A DNA stretch of 64,000 bases from Gallaecimonas xiamenensis 3-C-1. GTDB lineage: Bacteria; Pseudomonadota; Gammaproteobacteria; Enterobacterales; Gallaecimonadaceae. The notes beneath the pieces are model-generated. The model did not search any database and was not told the DNA's origin. It saw nothing but the letters and a program-made list of their open reading frames with translations. Below, in pieces: positions 21,980-29,443 of the stretch. How positions within the stretch are numbered: position 1 is the stretch's first letter; every line of letters starts with the position of its first letter. The stretch covers positions 102,905-166,904 of the forward strand of contig NZ_AMRI01000006.1 in the NCBI RefSeq assembly GCF_000299915.1. Direction: 5' to 3'. The translations under genes were made by a program, and so were the position numbers.

Positions 21980-22675
21980 CTAGCGGGCTGGCATGGTGAA
22001 GTGCCACTCCTGGTAAGCCAGTTGCAGCCCTTGGGGGGTGATGGCTTCCAGGGTCAGGCCGCCGCCCAGATCGGCTCCTTCTCTGTATAGCTTGTCGTTG
22101 ATCTTCACTAAACGCTGGGCCGGCTGTGGCGCGTAGATATGAACGCTGATCACTAGAGCCGGCAGTTGGCGCTGCACTTCGACCGGTAATTGCCGCCAAC
22201 TGGGGAGGCTGGGTTGTACCGATTCGGGTGCCATCTGCGGTTCTTCAGCCATCGGCTGCGTTTCTGACTGCGGCAATTGGCGGGGCAGCTGCGCCTGGGT
22301 AACTTCTGCTTTCTCCACTGCCTTTGGCGCCGGGTCCAGGGTGACCGGTGCCATAGTGCTGGGGTCCAGGGCCAACTTGGTGCTACTTGCCTTAGGTGGT
22401 GATGGCGGCAGAACCTGGGGTGGCGTTTGCGCTTTGGGCTCCGGCGTTTTTTGGGCCGGTAAAGGGGTAGCTGAGGGTTGCAAAGGCTGGGTGGGGTTTT
22501 GCAGCCAAAGCCAGACCAGGACAGCCAGCGCCAGGCTGGCCAGGGCCCAGGGCCAGCTTTTGTTGGAGGCCGGTTTTTGACTGGGAACCAGGGGGGGCGT
22601 GTCCAACCTGGGCTGGGGATCCGTGCCCCGGCGCTGGCGCTCGGATTGTTTCAACACCTCCAGTATGTAGGACAT
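21980..22675 (-). CDS. gspB: GspB/ExeB-like secretin assembly protein
   Basis: GspB works with GspA to insert and place the type II secretin across peptidoglycan. The 231-residue protein starts MSYILEVLKQSERQRRG, the conserved cytoplasmic tag of the family. One membrane helix follows at about residues 41-58 (WPWALASLALAVLVWLWL), then a Pro/Gln-rich periplasmic linker and a C-terminal PulB-like domain with SVHIYAPQPAQRLVKINDKLYREG. It overlaps in function with, and follows by 2 bp, gspA. Confidence 0.9.
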   Translation of the reverse strand: MSYILEVLKQSERQRRGTDPQPRLDTPPLVPSQKPASNKSWPWALASLALAVLVWLWLQNPTQPLQPSATPLPAQKTPEPKAQTPPQVLPPSPPKASSTKLALDPSTMAPVTLDPAPKAVEKAEVTQAQLPRQLPQSETQPMAEEPQMAPESVQPSLPSWRQLPVEVQRQLPALVISVHIYAPQPAQRLVKINDKLYREGADLGGGLTLEAITPQGLQLAYQEWHFTMPAR

Positions 22676-22677
22676 GG

Positions 22678-24339
22678 TCAGTCTCCCGGGCCTACTAGCA
22701 GCGGCACGCTGCCGTCAGTGAGGCTGGTCAGGCGGATGCTGGTTTGCGGGCCCACGACCCCGTCTGCGGCAAGCCCTTGGCGAAACTGGAAGGCTTTGAC
22801 ATTGCGAAACAAGGTGAAGTCGTAGAGGTTGTCCACCAGAGGCCTTTCGGCCCTGCCGTCGATTTGGGCCAGCTGGTGTTCAAGCCAGGCCACCGCCAGC
22901 CCCTGGCTGCCAGGCTTGAGCGGTTCCTTGTACTCGGGAGGTTGGCGCCATAACAGCTGGTAGCTTCCGTCCCAGCGGCGCTGCAGGTCCTTGAGGGGCA
23001 CCTTGGCCTTACGGTCACCAAAAGCGATATCGGCCCAATCTCCTTCAACGGCAAGCAGGGCGGCGGCGTAGTTTACGCCCCCCTCACTAAGGCCGATTAC
23101 CGCCGGCCTATTGTGGTTGCTCAGCATCTGCCAGTCTCCCGACTCCCCAAAACAGCCCAGGCCGTGGGCCCGTGCGAACTGGCAAACCACAGGCTGCTCA
23201 GCTGGCTTGTAGTCCAGGTGCCAAGCGGCGAACAGCATCTTGTAGGCGATGGCCTGGCTTAACGCCGGGTCCAAGGCCGCTGGCCATTGCCAGTCGAACT
23301 CAACCGGCGGGTCCGGCACCAGTGACGGGGCCTGGATCAGCGTCTCCTGGGGGCTTGGCTGTGGCAAAGGCTCGGCCGGTTGTTCCAGGGGGTGTGGTTC
23401 TGCTGGCGGGCTGGCCTGGGCTAGGTTGGGCTCAAGCCAAGGTGGCGGTGCAAAGCGAACCAGTGCGGCCACCACCGAGGCGGCCAGAGCAGCCAACAAC
23501 CACCAGAGCCTTTGAGAGCTGGGCTTGGACTGCTCGCCTTTGAGTTCCCTTGCTGCTTGGTTGAGGGTGGCGACACTGACCTTGGTCCCCCTCTGGGTGT
23601 AGGTACCTAGTAGAGCGCGATCACACAACAGGTTGATTACCCTTGGGATACCTTTGGATAGTTGGTAGAGGCGCTTAAGGCTGGCCGGCGGGAAGAGAGG
23701 CTGTTCAAGGCCGGCTACCGCCAGGCGGTGCTGGACATAGGCGGCCACTTCCATTGGACCCAGCGGCCCCAGATGGAAGCGGGCGGTTATCCGTTGGGAC
23801 AGTTGGCGCAGTTCCGGGCGGGCCAGGATATCCAGCAATTCCGGTTGGCCCAGCAGGATGATCTGCAGCAACTTGCGCTCGTTGGTTTCCAGGTTGGTCA
23901 ACAGACGCAGCTGTTCCAGCACCTCCCCGGAGAGGTTCTGGGCTTCGTCGATGATCAGAACGGTATGGCGCCCCAGGGCATGGCTGCGCAGCAGATGTTC
24001 GTTGAGGGCATCGATATAGGTTTTCAGCCAGCGGTCTTGGGCCGGATAGGGCACATGGAGTTCGTCACAGATGGCGGCCAGTAGCTCCAGCACCGAATAG
24101 GTAGGGTTGAGCACGAAGGCCAGGTCCGTCTGTGGCCCCAGTTGCTCAAGCAGGCAGCGGCATACCGTGGTTTTACCCGTGCCCACTTCACCTGTCAGCA
24201 GGATAAAGCCGTTGTCGTTGCGGATCCCGTATAAGAGATGGGCCAGCGCTTCCTTGTGTTGCTCACTCAGGTACAGGTAACGGGGATCAGGCGCAATGGA
24301 GAATGGCGATTCCGCCAGTCCAAAGTAGCTGTTGTACAT
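22678..24339 (-). CDS. gspA: GspA/ExeA-like ATPase with peptidoglycan-binding domain
   Basis: ExeA-type ATPases with GspB help the T2SS secretin multimerise in the outer membrane. The 553-residue protein has an N-terminal AAA ATPase (Walker A GEVGTGKTT at 50-58; Walker B LIIDEAQ), one membrane helix near 285-303 (LWWLLAALAASVVAALV), a Pro-rich linker, and a C-terminal peptidoglycan-binding domain ending AADGVVGPQTSIRL. The start at 24339 (MYNSYFGLAESPF) matches the family. It forms an operon with gspB, about 12 kb from the rest of the T2SS genes. Confidence 0.92.
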   Translation of the reverse strand: MYNSYFGLAESPFSIAPDPRYLYLSEQHKEALAHLLYGIRNDNGFILLTGEVGTGKTTVCRCLLEQLGPQTDLAFVLNPTYSVLELLAAICDELHVPYPAQDRWLKTYIDALNEHLLRSHALGRHTVLIIDEAQNLSGEVLEQLRLLTNLETNERKLLQIILLGQPELLDILARPELRQLSQRITARFHLGPLGPMEVAAYVQHRLAVAGLEQPLFPPASLKRLYQLSKGIPRVINLLCDRALLGTYTQRGTKVSVATLNQAARELKGEQSKPSSQRLWWLLAALAASVVAALVRFAPPPWLEPNLAQASPPAEPHPLEQPAEPLPQPSPQETLIQAPSLVPDPPVEFDWQWPAALDPALSQAIAYKMLFAAWHLDYKPAEQPVVCQFARAHGLGCFGESGDWQMLSNHNRPAVIGLSEGGVNYAAALLAVEGDWADIAFGDRKAKVPLKDLQRRWDGSYQLLWRQPPEYKEPLKPGSQGLAVAWLEHQLAQIDGRAERPLVDNLYDFTLFRNVKAFQFRQGLAADGVVGPQTSIRLTSLTDGSVPLLVGPGD

Positions 24340-24507
24340 GGCCCGTAAACCAATAGGAGACTGTCTTAACCATAGTCTGGCCTGGCGTCGTCGTGAGACC
24401 CTGTCTGAATAATGAACAACCGATGAATGCATTTTGATGCCAGGCTTTTATGAAAATGCCTAGGTCTAAACTTCTGAGACTGGATCCCAGGTCTAAGTGG
24501 TAACGAC

Positions 24508-25872
24508 GTGAGAAAAGTCGAATGCGATTGGCCTAGCCAGGGACAGGAGGGGCAAAGAAAAGCACTGTTTTTGGATCTCACAACAGCCGTCGATGATATT
24601 CGCTTGCAAGGTTGGCAGTTGGACAGGGTCACAAGCCCTGCCAAGGCCAGGGCCCTCTTGGCTGAAAATGGCTATGAAGTGGGTTTGGCCAGGGTCTGCC
24701 AACTGGGTGAACGCCAGCGCGAAGAACTGGAAGACGTGCTTTGTGACAACAGGGCACCCGTCTGGATAGTACTGACCAGCGCCGAAGACCTGGATAACCA
24801 GGAATTCTGCCGGCTCATTTACGAAAACTGTTATGACTTCTACACCTTGCCGTTGGACGACAAGTGCAATTATCTGCGCGCCACCCTGGGTCACGCCTAC
24901 GGTATCAGCCGCTTAAAGGACATCGGCGAGCGCCAGCTCTCCAGCCTGGACGAGTGCCAGATGGTAGGGGCCAGCCCCGCCATCTTGCAGGTGTTCCAGC
25001 AGATCCGCAAAGTGGCCGCCGTGGAAGCGCCAGTGCTGATCAACGGCGAAAGTGGTACCGGCAAGGAGCTCATTGCCCGGGCCATTCACCAGCGCTCGAC
25101 CCGTAAAAGGGGGCCCTTTGTGGCCGTCAACTGCGGCGCCCTGCCGGATACCCTTATCCAATCCGAACTTTTCGGCCATGAGAAGGGCGCCTTTACCGGC
25201 GCCATGCGCCGCAAGCTTGGGCGTTTGGAAATGGCCCAGGGCGGCACCCTCTTCTTGGATGAAATCGGTGATCTACCGTTGGAACAACAGGTCAACCTGC
25301 TGCGTTTCTTGCAAGAAGGCACCATAGAACGGCTGGGGGGAGAGGGCAGTGTGCCCCTGGATGTACGGGTCATCGCCGCCACCCACGTCAACCTGGAAGA
25401 AGCCGTTGCCAAAGGGCGCTTTCGCGAAGATCTCTACTACCGGCTCAATGTGCTGAACATGCTGGTGCCTCCCTTGCGCGAGCGTATCGGTGACGTGGAG
25501 CTGCTGGCCCGTTTCTTCTTCCAGAAATTCAGCCTGGACCACAACGCCAAGGCCAAGGGTTTCAGCCAGCCGGCCTTGATGGCCATCAGCCATTACAGCT
25601 GGCCCGGTAACGTGCGGGAGATGATCAACCGTATCCGCCGAGCCTTGGTGATGAGCGAGAATCGCCTGATAAGCCCGGAAGATTTAGGTCTCAATGGCCA
25701 GGGGGGCGACTGCAAGGTGGTGAGCCTGGAGGAGGCCCGTAACCAGGCGGAGCGGGAGGCCGTGGTGCTGTCATTGGCCCAGACCCAGCATAACGTATCG
25801 GAAGCGGCGCGGCTGTTGGGTGTGTCCAGGGTTACCCTGTACCGCCTGCTGGACAAGCATAAGCTCAACTGA
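24508..25872 (+). CDS. VpsR-like sigma-54-interacting transcriptional regulator
   Basis: The 454-residue protein has a receiver-like N-terminal domain, a AAA+ domain with Walker A GESGTGKE, GAFTGA (the loop that contacts sigma-54) and LFLDEIGDLPLEQQ, and a C-terminal Fis-type HTH (NVSEAARLLGVSRVTLYRLLDKH). The receiver domain lacks a clear phospho-acceptor Asp. This layout resembles Vibrio VpsR, a c-di-GMP-responsive regulator, though GAFTGA suggests real sigma-54 use. The GTG at 24508 has only a weak ribosome-binding site, so the exact start is uncertain. It diverges from gspA and precedes a sigma-54 promoter. Confidence 0.85.
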   Translation: MRKVECDWPSQGQEGQRKALFLDLTTAVDDIRLQGWQLDRVTSPAKARALLAENGYEVGLARVCQLGERQREELEDVLCDNRAPVWIVLTSAEDLDNQEFCRLIYENCYDFYTLPLDDKCNYLRATLGHAYGISRLKDIGERQLSSLDECQMVGASPAILQVFQQIRKVAAVEAPVLINGESGTGKELIARAIHQRSTRKRGPFVAVNCGALPDTLIQSELFGHEKGAFTGAMRRKLGRLEMAQGGTLFLDEIGDLPLEQQVNLLRFLQEGTIERLGGEGSVPLDVRVIAATHVNLEEAVAKGRFREDLYYRLNVLNMLVPPLRERIGDVELLARFFFQKFSLDHNAKAKGFSQPALMAISHYSWPGNVREMINRIRRALVMSENRLISPEDLGLNGQGGDCKVVSLEEARNQAEREAVVLSLAQTQHNVSEAARLLGVSRVTLYRLLDKHKLN

Positions 25873-25961
25873 CCGGTCTTTGTTTCGGATCTGAGACAGA
25901 ATTGTCCACCCAGCCTGGGAATAATTTGGTTTTTTCCTTAACAGTCAGTTGATTACCTTTT

Positions 25962-25977
25962 TGGCCTAAAGCTTGCC
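25962..25977 (+). promoter_or_regulatory. Sigma-54 promoter
   Basis: TGGCCTAAAGCTTGCC fits the -24/-12 consensus: GG and GC are 12 bases apart and TTGC is complete. It lies 89 bases after the VpsR-like gene and 35 bases before a small gene, the natural layout for a local target. Confidence 0.65.
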
Positions 25978-26011
25978 TTACTTTCTGGTGGTTATGGGGA
26001 GACAAGTACCT

Positions 26012-26200
26012 ATGGCGTCCCAGAGTGATACATTACAACAGCGTCGTTTGGCCCGGTTGGCCGCCGTGATCGACGAACCCGGTATCTCCCACAGAGGGTT
26101 GCTGATCTGGAGTTACCGCACCCTGGTGGAGTTGTTGGAAGACACCCCGGTGCAGCTGTGGGACGAGGATCGTGATCCGAGGCGCAGAATACGTAAATGA
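26012..26200 (+). CDS. Small protein of unknown function behind a sigma-54 promoter
   Basis: This encodes 62 residues, MASQSDTLQQRRLARLAAVI at the start, rich in Arg, Leu and acidic residues, with no signal peptide or membrane helix and ending DEDRDPRRRIRK. I do not recognise the family. A GGGGAGA ribosome-binding site (25996-26002) is well spaced for the ATG at 26012; ATG at 25994 and an earlier start are less likely. The 25962-25977 promoter and the upstream sigma-54 activator gene support expression. It could be a small regulator. Confidence 0.55.
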   Translation: MASQSDTLQQRRLARLAAVIDEPGISHRGLLIWSYRTLVELLEDTPVQLWDEDRDPRRRIRK

Positions 26201-26431
26201 ATTGGACGCTCCTCCTACCAGTAGTTCACTTTGCCATCAATCTGTTAGCGCCACTCCCGCCGTCCAGCTAGGCACGGCGCCCGCCAAAGCATCCGCTGGT
26301 GTTTATTTTTTATTCATTAAGGCCGTGCTAATGTTCGCCTCGCTCCGCCCAATGCGGGGCCTTACTGCCGTCAGCCGGATCGGTGCTGACTCAGTCGGAG
26401 CGGACCCCCTCCGAGGCCTGTAGTTATTCAA

Positions 26432-26584
26432 GAAAGATCCTCTCCTGAAAAGGCAAACCCCGGGTAACCGGGGGACGCAAAGCCAAGGGCCCCACCGGGG
26501 ACGCCTGGCTGCCGAAAGAGAGTATCCTGTTCTCGGGCGTTGCCTGCCGAGGATCTTTCTTCGTTTTCGACGGAGGAGATCCTT
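26432..26584 (+). promoter_or_regulatory. Alternative RNA pairings controlling the protease ribosome-binding site
   Basis: GAAAGATCCTC (26432-26442), just before the riboswitch, is perfectly complementary to GAGGATCTTTC (26549-26559). The second strand can instead pair through GGATCT (26551-26556) with AGATCC (26577-26582), which overlaps the Shine-Dalgarno GGAGGAG (26572-26578). The two helices exclude each other, a classic translation-switch layout. Which one c-di-GMP favours is not shown by sequence. Confidence 0.55.
26443..26518 (+). ncRNA. Cyclic di-GMP-I riboswitch (GEMM-I)
   Basis: The conserved core is present: GGCAAA, then the P2 stem CCCCGG-GTAA-CCGGGG (26458-26473) with its GNRA tetraloop, then GGACGCAAAGCC. 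A second stem-loop follows, ending in GGCTGCCG. This matches the GEMM-I aptamer that binds c-di-GMP. It lies in the 5' leader of a secreted metalloprotease gene, a common kind of target. The 240 bases upstream (26201-26442) contain the leader and promoter but no gene. Confidence 0.92.
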
Positions 26585-29398
26585 TTGAGTTCCGTACTTT
26601 CCCTGACCAATAAGACGCTGGTTGCCAGCGCTGTGCTTGCCCTGTTTGCCGCCCTGCCGGCCAAAGCCGTGACCCGACCCTCCCTGGGTGAGCAAAGCAC
26701 CTTGGTGATCCTGGCCAACTACAGTGACGACACCTCCACCCCCTGGACCACAGACCAGGCCCGCCAAAGCGTCTTTGGCCAGGTGAACGACTTCTTCAAG
26801 GAAAACTCCGGCGGCAAAACCTGGCTGGCCGGTGACGTGACCGGTTGGTACACCCTGCCGCTGAGCAAAACCCAGTGCGACTCCCCGGATGTGGCTACCC
26901 AGGCCAATGCCCTGGCCAAGGCCGACGGCATAGACGTGGACGCCTACAGTCGGGTGATCTATGCCATGCCCTACAGCACCAGCTGTGCCTATTCCGGCTC
27001 TGCCGGTATCGGCGGCGCCAAGACCACCGTTTACATGAACGGCACCATCCTCTGGCACAAGGTCGCCCACGAGCTTGGCCATAACCTGGGCCTTAAGCAC
27101 GCCCATGCCCTGGAATGCGGCAGCGATACCCTGGGCAGCAGCTGTTCTACCGTGGAATACGGCGACCCCATCGACACCATGGGTACCGGCCAGGCGCACT
27201 TCAGCGCCTTCCAGAAAGACCGTATCGGTTGGTTGAGCCAAGACGATATCGAAACCGTAACCGGCTCCGGCAGCTACCAGCTTATGCCTCTGTCCGACAC
27301 CCAGACCCCGGGTGTGAAGACCCTGCGTATCCCCAAAGGCATCGATGCTGCCACCGGTAACCAATCCTGGTATTTCGTGGAGTTCCGCCAGGACCTGGGT
27401 TACGACAGCTATATCAAGAACAACGCCAACGTCATGAACGGCGTGCTGATCCACAGCGCCGTCCAGGGTAATGCCGATTCGTCCTACCTGCTGGATGCCA
27501 ACGCCCAGCAGGAAAGCTACTTCTGGTACTCGGCCCTGGAAACCGGTAACACCTTTACCGATCCCAGCACCGGCATCAGCATCAGCACCCAATACATCAG
27601 CCCCGATTACGCCGAAGTGCTGGTCAGCACCAGCCAGACCGGCGCCGGCTTCCAGTGCCAGCTCAGCGACCCCAGCGTCAGCGTGACCACCAGCACCACA
27701 GGTGACGTGGCTCCCGGCACCACCCTGAGCTATAGCGTCAAGGTCACCAACAATGACGCCGCCAGCTGCGGTAAGAACACCTTCTCCATGGACTTGCCCC
27801 TGCCCGAGGGTTGGAAGGCCAGCATCTTCGGCCGTGACCAGACCCTGGCCCCGGGCCAGACCGGCACAGCGACTTTGATGCTGACTTCACCCAGCACCGC
27901 CAGCGGCGACCAGAGCTTTGATCTGGCGGCCTTCAGCGGCGCCTTCGGTAAAACCGTGTCCCTGGTTTATCCCATGGCCGGCGGCAGTGCCAACCAAGCC
28001 CCTGTGGCCAAGGCCGACAGCGCCTCTACCAGTGCCGGCAAGTCCGTGTCCATACCGGTACTGGCCAATGACTCCGACCCGGACGGTGACAGCCTGACCA
28101 TCACCGGCACCAGCGGTGTCAACGGCAGCGCCAGCATCTCCGGCTCCAGCATCGTCTTTACCCCGGCCAGCGGTTTTAGCGGCACCGAGACCTTCACTTA
28201 CAGCATCAGTGACGGTAAAGGCGGCACCGCCAGCGCCAATGTCAGCGTTGCTGTCGGCGCCGCCAACAGCAGCCCTGTTGCGGTCAACGACAGCGCTGTA
28301 ACCAGCGCCGGCAAGTCCGTGTCCATCCCGGTACTGGCCAATGACTCCGACCCGGACGGTGACAGCCTGACCATCACCGGCACCAGCGGTGTCAACGGCA
28401 GCGCCAGCATCTCCGGCTCCAGCATCGTCTTTACCCCGGCCAGCGGTTTTAGCGGTACCGAGACCTTCAACTACAGCGTCAGCGATGGCAAAGGCGGTAG
28501 CGCCAGCGCTGTGGTGAGCGTGGCGGTCAGCGCCGCCAACCGTGCCCCTGTGGCTCAGGCCGACAGCGCTGCCACCAGCGCCGGCAAGTCTGTGTCCATC
28601 CCGGTATTGGCCAATGACTCCGACCCGGACGGCGATACCCTGACCATTACCGGCACCAGTGGCGTCAACGGTAGCGCCAGCATCTCCGGCTCCAGCATCG
28701 TCTTTACCCCGGCCAGCGGTTTTAGCGGTACCGAGACCTTCAACTACAGCGTCAGCGATGGCAAAGGCGGTAGCGCCAGCGCCTCCGTGAGCGTGGCGGT
28801 CAGCGCCGCCAACCGTGCCCCTGTGGCTCAGGCCGACAGCGCTGCCACCAATGCTGGCCAATCTGTGACCATACCTGTGCTGGCCAACGACTCCGACCCG
28901 GACGGCGATACCCTGACCATTACCGGCACCAGCGGCGTCAACGGCAGCGCCAGCATTGTGGGCTCCAGCATCGTCTTTACCCCGGCCAGTGGCTTTAGCG
29001 GCACCGAGACCTTCACTTACAGCATCAGTGACGGTAAAGGCGGCAATGCCAGCGCCACAGTCAGCGTCAACGTGGCGGCAGTGAACCGTGCCCCGGTGGC
29101 GGTCAACGACAGCGCCACCACCAGCGGCGGCAGTGTGGTGATAGCGGTGCTGGCCAACGACTCGGACCCGGATGGCGACAGCCTCAAGGTGACCGCTATC
29201 GGCCAGGGCAACAAAGGCTCGGTGCGCCTCAACGCCGACGGCACCCTGACCTACACCCCGGGTAACCGTTTCAAGGGCAGCGACAGCTTCAGCTACCAGA
29301 TCAGTGATGGCAAGCTGAGCAGCACCGCTACTGTCAGCATCGGCTCGACCAGCAATGGCGGCGGCGGTAACAGCGACAAGGGCAAACGCAACAAATAA
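26585..29398 (+). CDS. Secreted M11 (gametolysin)-like metalloprotease with Ig/cadherin-like repeats
   Basis: The 937-residue protein has a signal peptide (LTNKTLVASAVLALFAALPA, cut near AKA). Its zinc protease domain contains HELGHNLGLKH, the metzincin HExxHxxGxxH motif, and a Met-turn in PIDTMGTG, as in M11 peptidases. A NEW3-like beta domain follows (about residues 360-465). Next come four nearly identical 91-residue repeats and a divergent fifth with VLANDSDPDGD, probably Ca-binding Ig/cadherin-like folds. The start is a TTG with GGAGGAG upstream; the riboswitch controls this site. It is a likely T2SS cargo. Confidence 0.88.
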   Translation: MSSVLSLTNKTLVASAVLALFAALPAKAVTRPSLGEQSTLVILANYSDDTSTPWTTDQARQSVFGQVNDFFKENSGGKTWLAGDVTGWYTLPLSKTQCDSPDVATQANALAKADGIDVDAYSRVIYAMPYSTSCAYSGSAGIGGAKTTVYMNGTILWHKVAHELGHNLGLKHAHALECGSDTLGSSCSTVEYGDPIDTMGTGQAHFSAFQKDRIGWLSQDDIETVTGSGSYQLMPLSDTQTPGVKTLRIPKGIDAATGNQSWYFVEFRQDLGYDSYIKNNANVMNGVLIHSAVQGNADSSYLLDANAQQESYFWYSALETGNTFTDPSTGISISTQYISPDYAEVLVSTSQTGAGFQCQLSDPSVSVTTSTTGDVAPGTTLSYSVKVTNNDAASCGKNTFSMDLPLPEGWKASIFGRDQTLAPGQTGTATLMLTSPSTASGDQSFDLAAFSGAFGKTVSLVYPMAGGSANQAPVAKADSASTSAGKSVSIPVLANDSDPDGDSLTITGTSGVNGSASISGSSIVFTPASGFSGTETFTYSISDGKGGTASANVSVAVGAANSSPVAVNDSAVTSAGKSVSIPVLANDSDPDGDSLTITGTSGVNGSASISGSSIVFTPASGFSGTETFNYSVSDGKGGSASAVVSVAVSAANRAPVAQADSAATSAGKSVSIPVLANDSDPDGDTLTITGTSGVNGSASISGSSIVFTPASGFSGTETFNYSVSDGKGGSASASVSVAVSAANRAPVAQADSAATNAGQSVTIPVLANDSDPDGDTLTITGTSGVNGSASIVGSSIVFTPASGFSGTETFTYSISDGKGGNASATVSVNVAAVNRAPVAVNDSATTSGGSVVIAVLANDSDPDGDSLKVTAIGQGNKGSVRLNADGTLTYTPGNRFKGSDSFSYQISDGKLSSTATVSIGSTSNGGGGNSDKGKRNK
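27992..29083 (+). repeat. Four tandem 273-bp coding repeats in the protease gene
   Basis: Units run 27992-28264, 28265-28537, 28538-28810 and 28811-29083, each starting at Asn-x-x-Pro-Val. They are nearly identical in DNA, including synonymous sites over long stretches. A diverged fifth unit follows to about 29344. Copy number could vary by recombination. Confidence 0.9.
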
Positions 29399-29400
29399 AA

Positions 29401-29428
29401 AAACGGCGGGGTTAACCCGCCGTTTTTC
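29401..29428. terminator. Bidirectional terminator between two secreted-protein genes
   Basis: ACGGCGGG / CCCGCCGT (29403-29410, 29416-29423) has an A run before it and a T run after it. It can end both the protease gene (+) and the giant repeat-protein gene (-). Confidence 0.85.
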
Positions 29429-29443
29429 TTTGCTCAAGCCTTC

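Noticed and set aside
27992..29344. Regular repeats that could suggest a CRISPR array
   Set aside because: The units are 273 bp, contiguous and in frame, encoding protein domains; there are no spacers.
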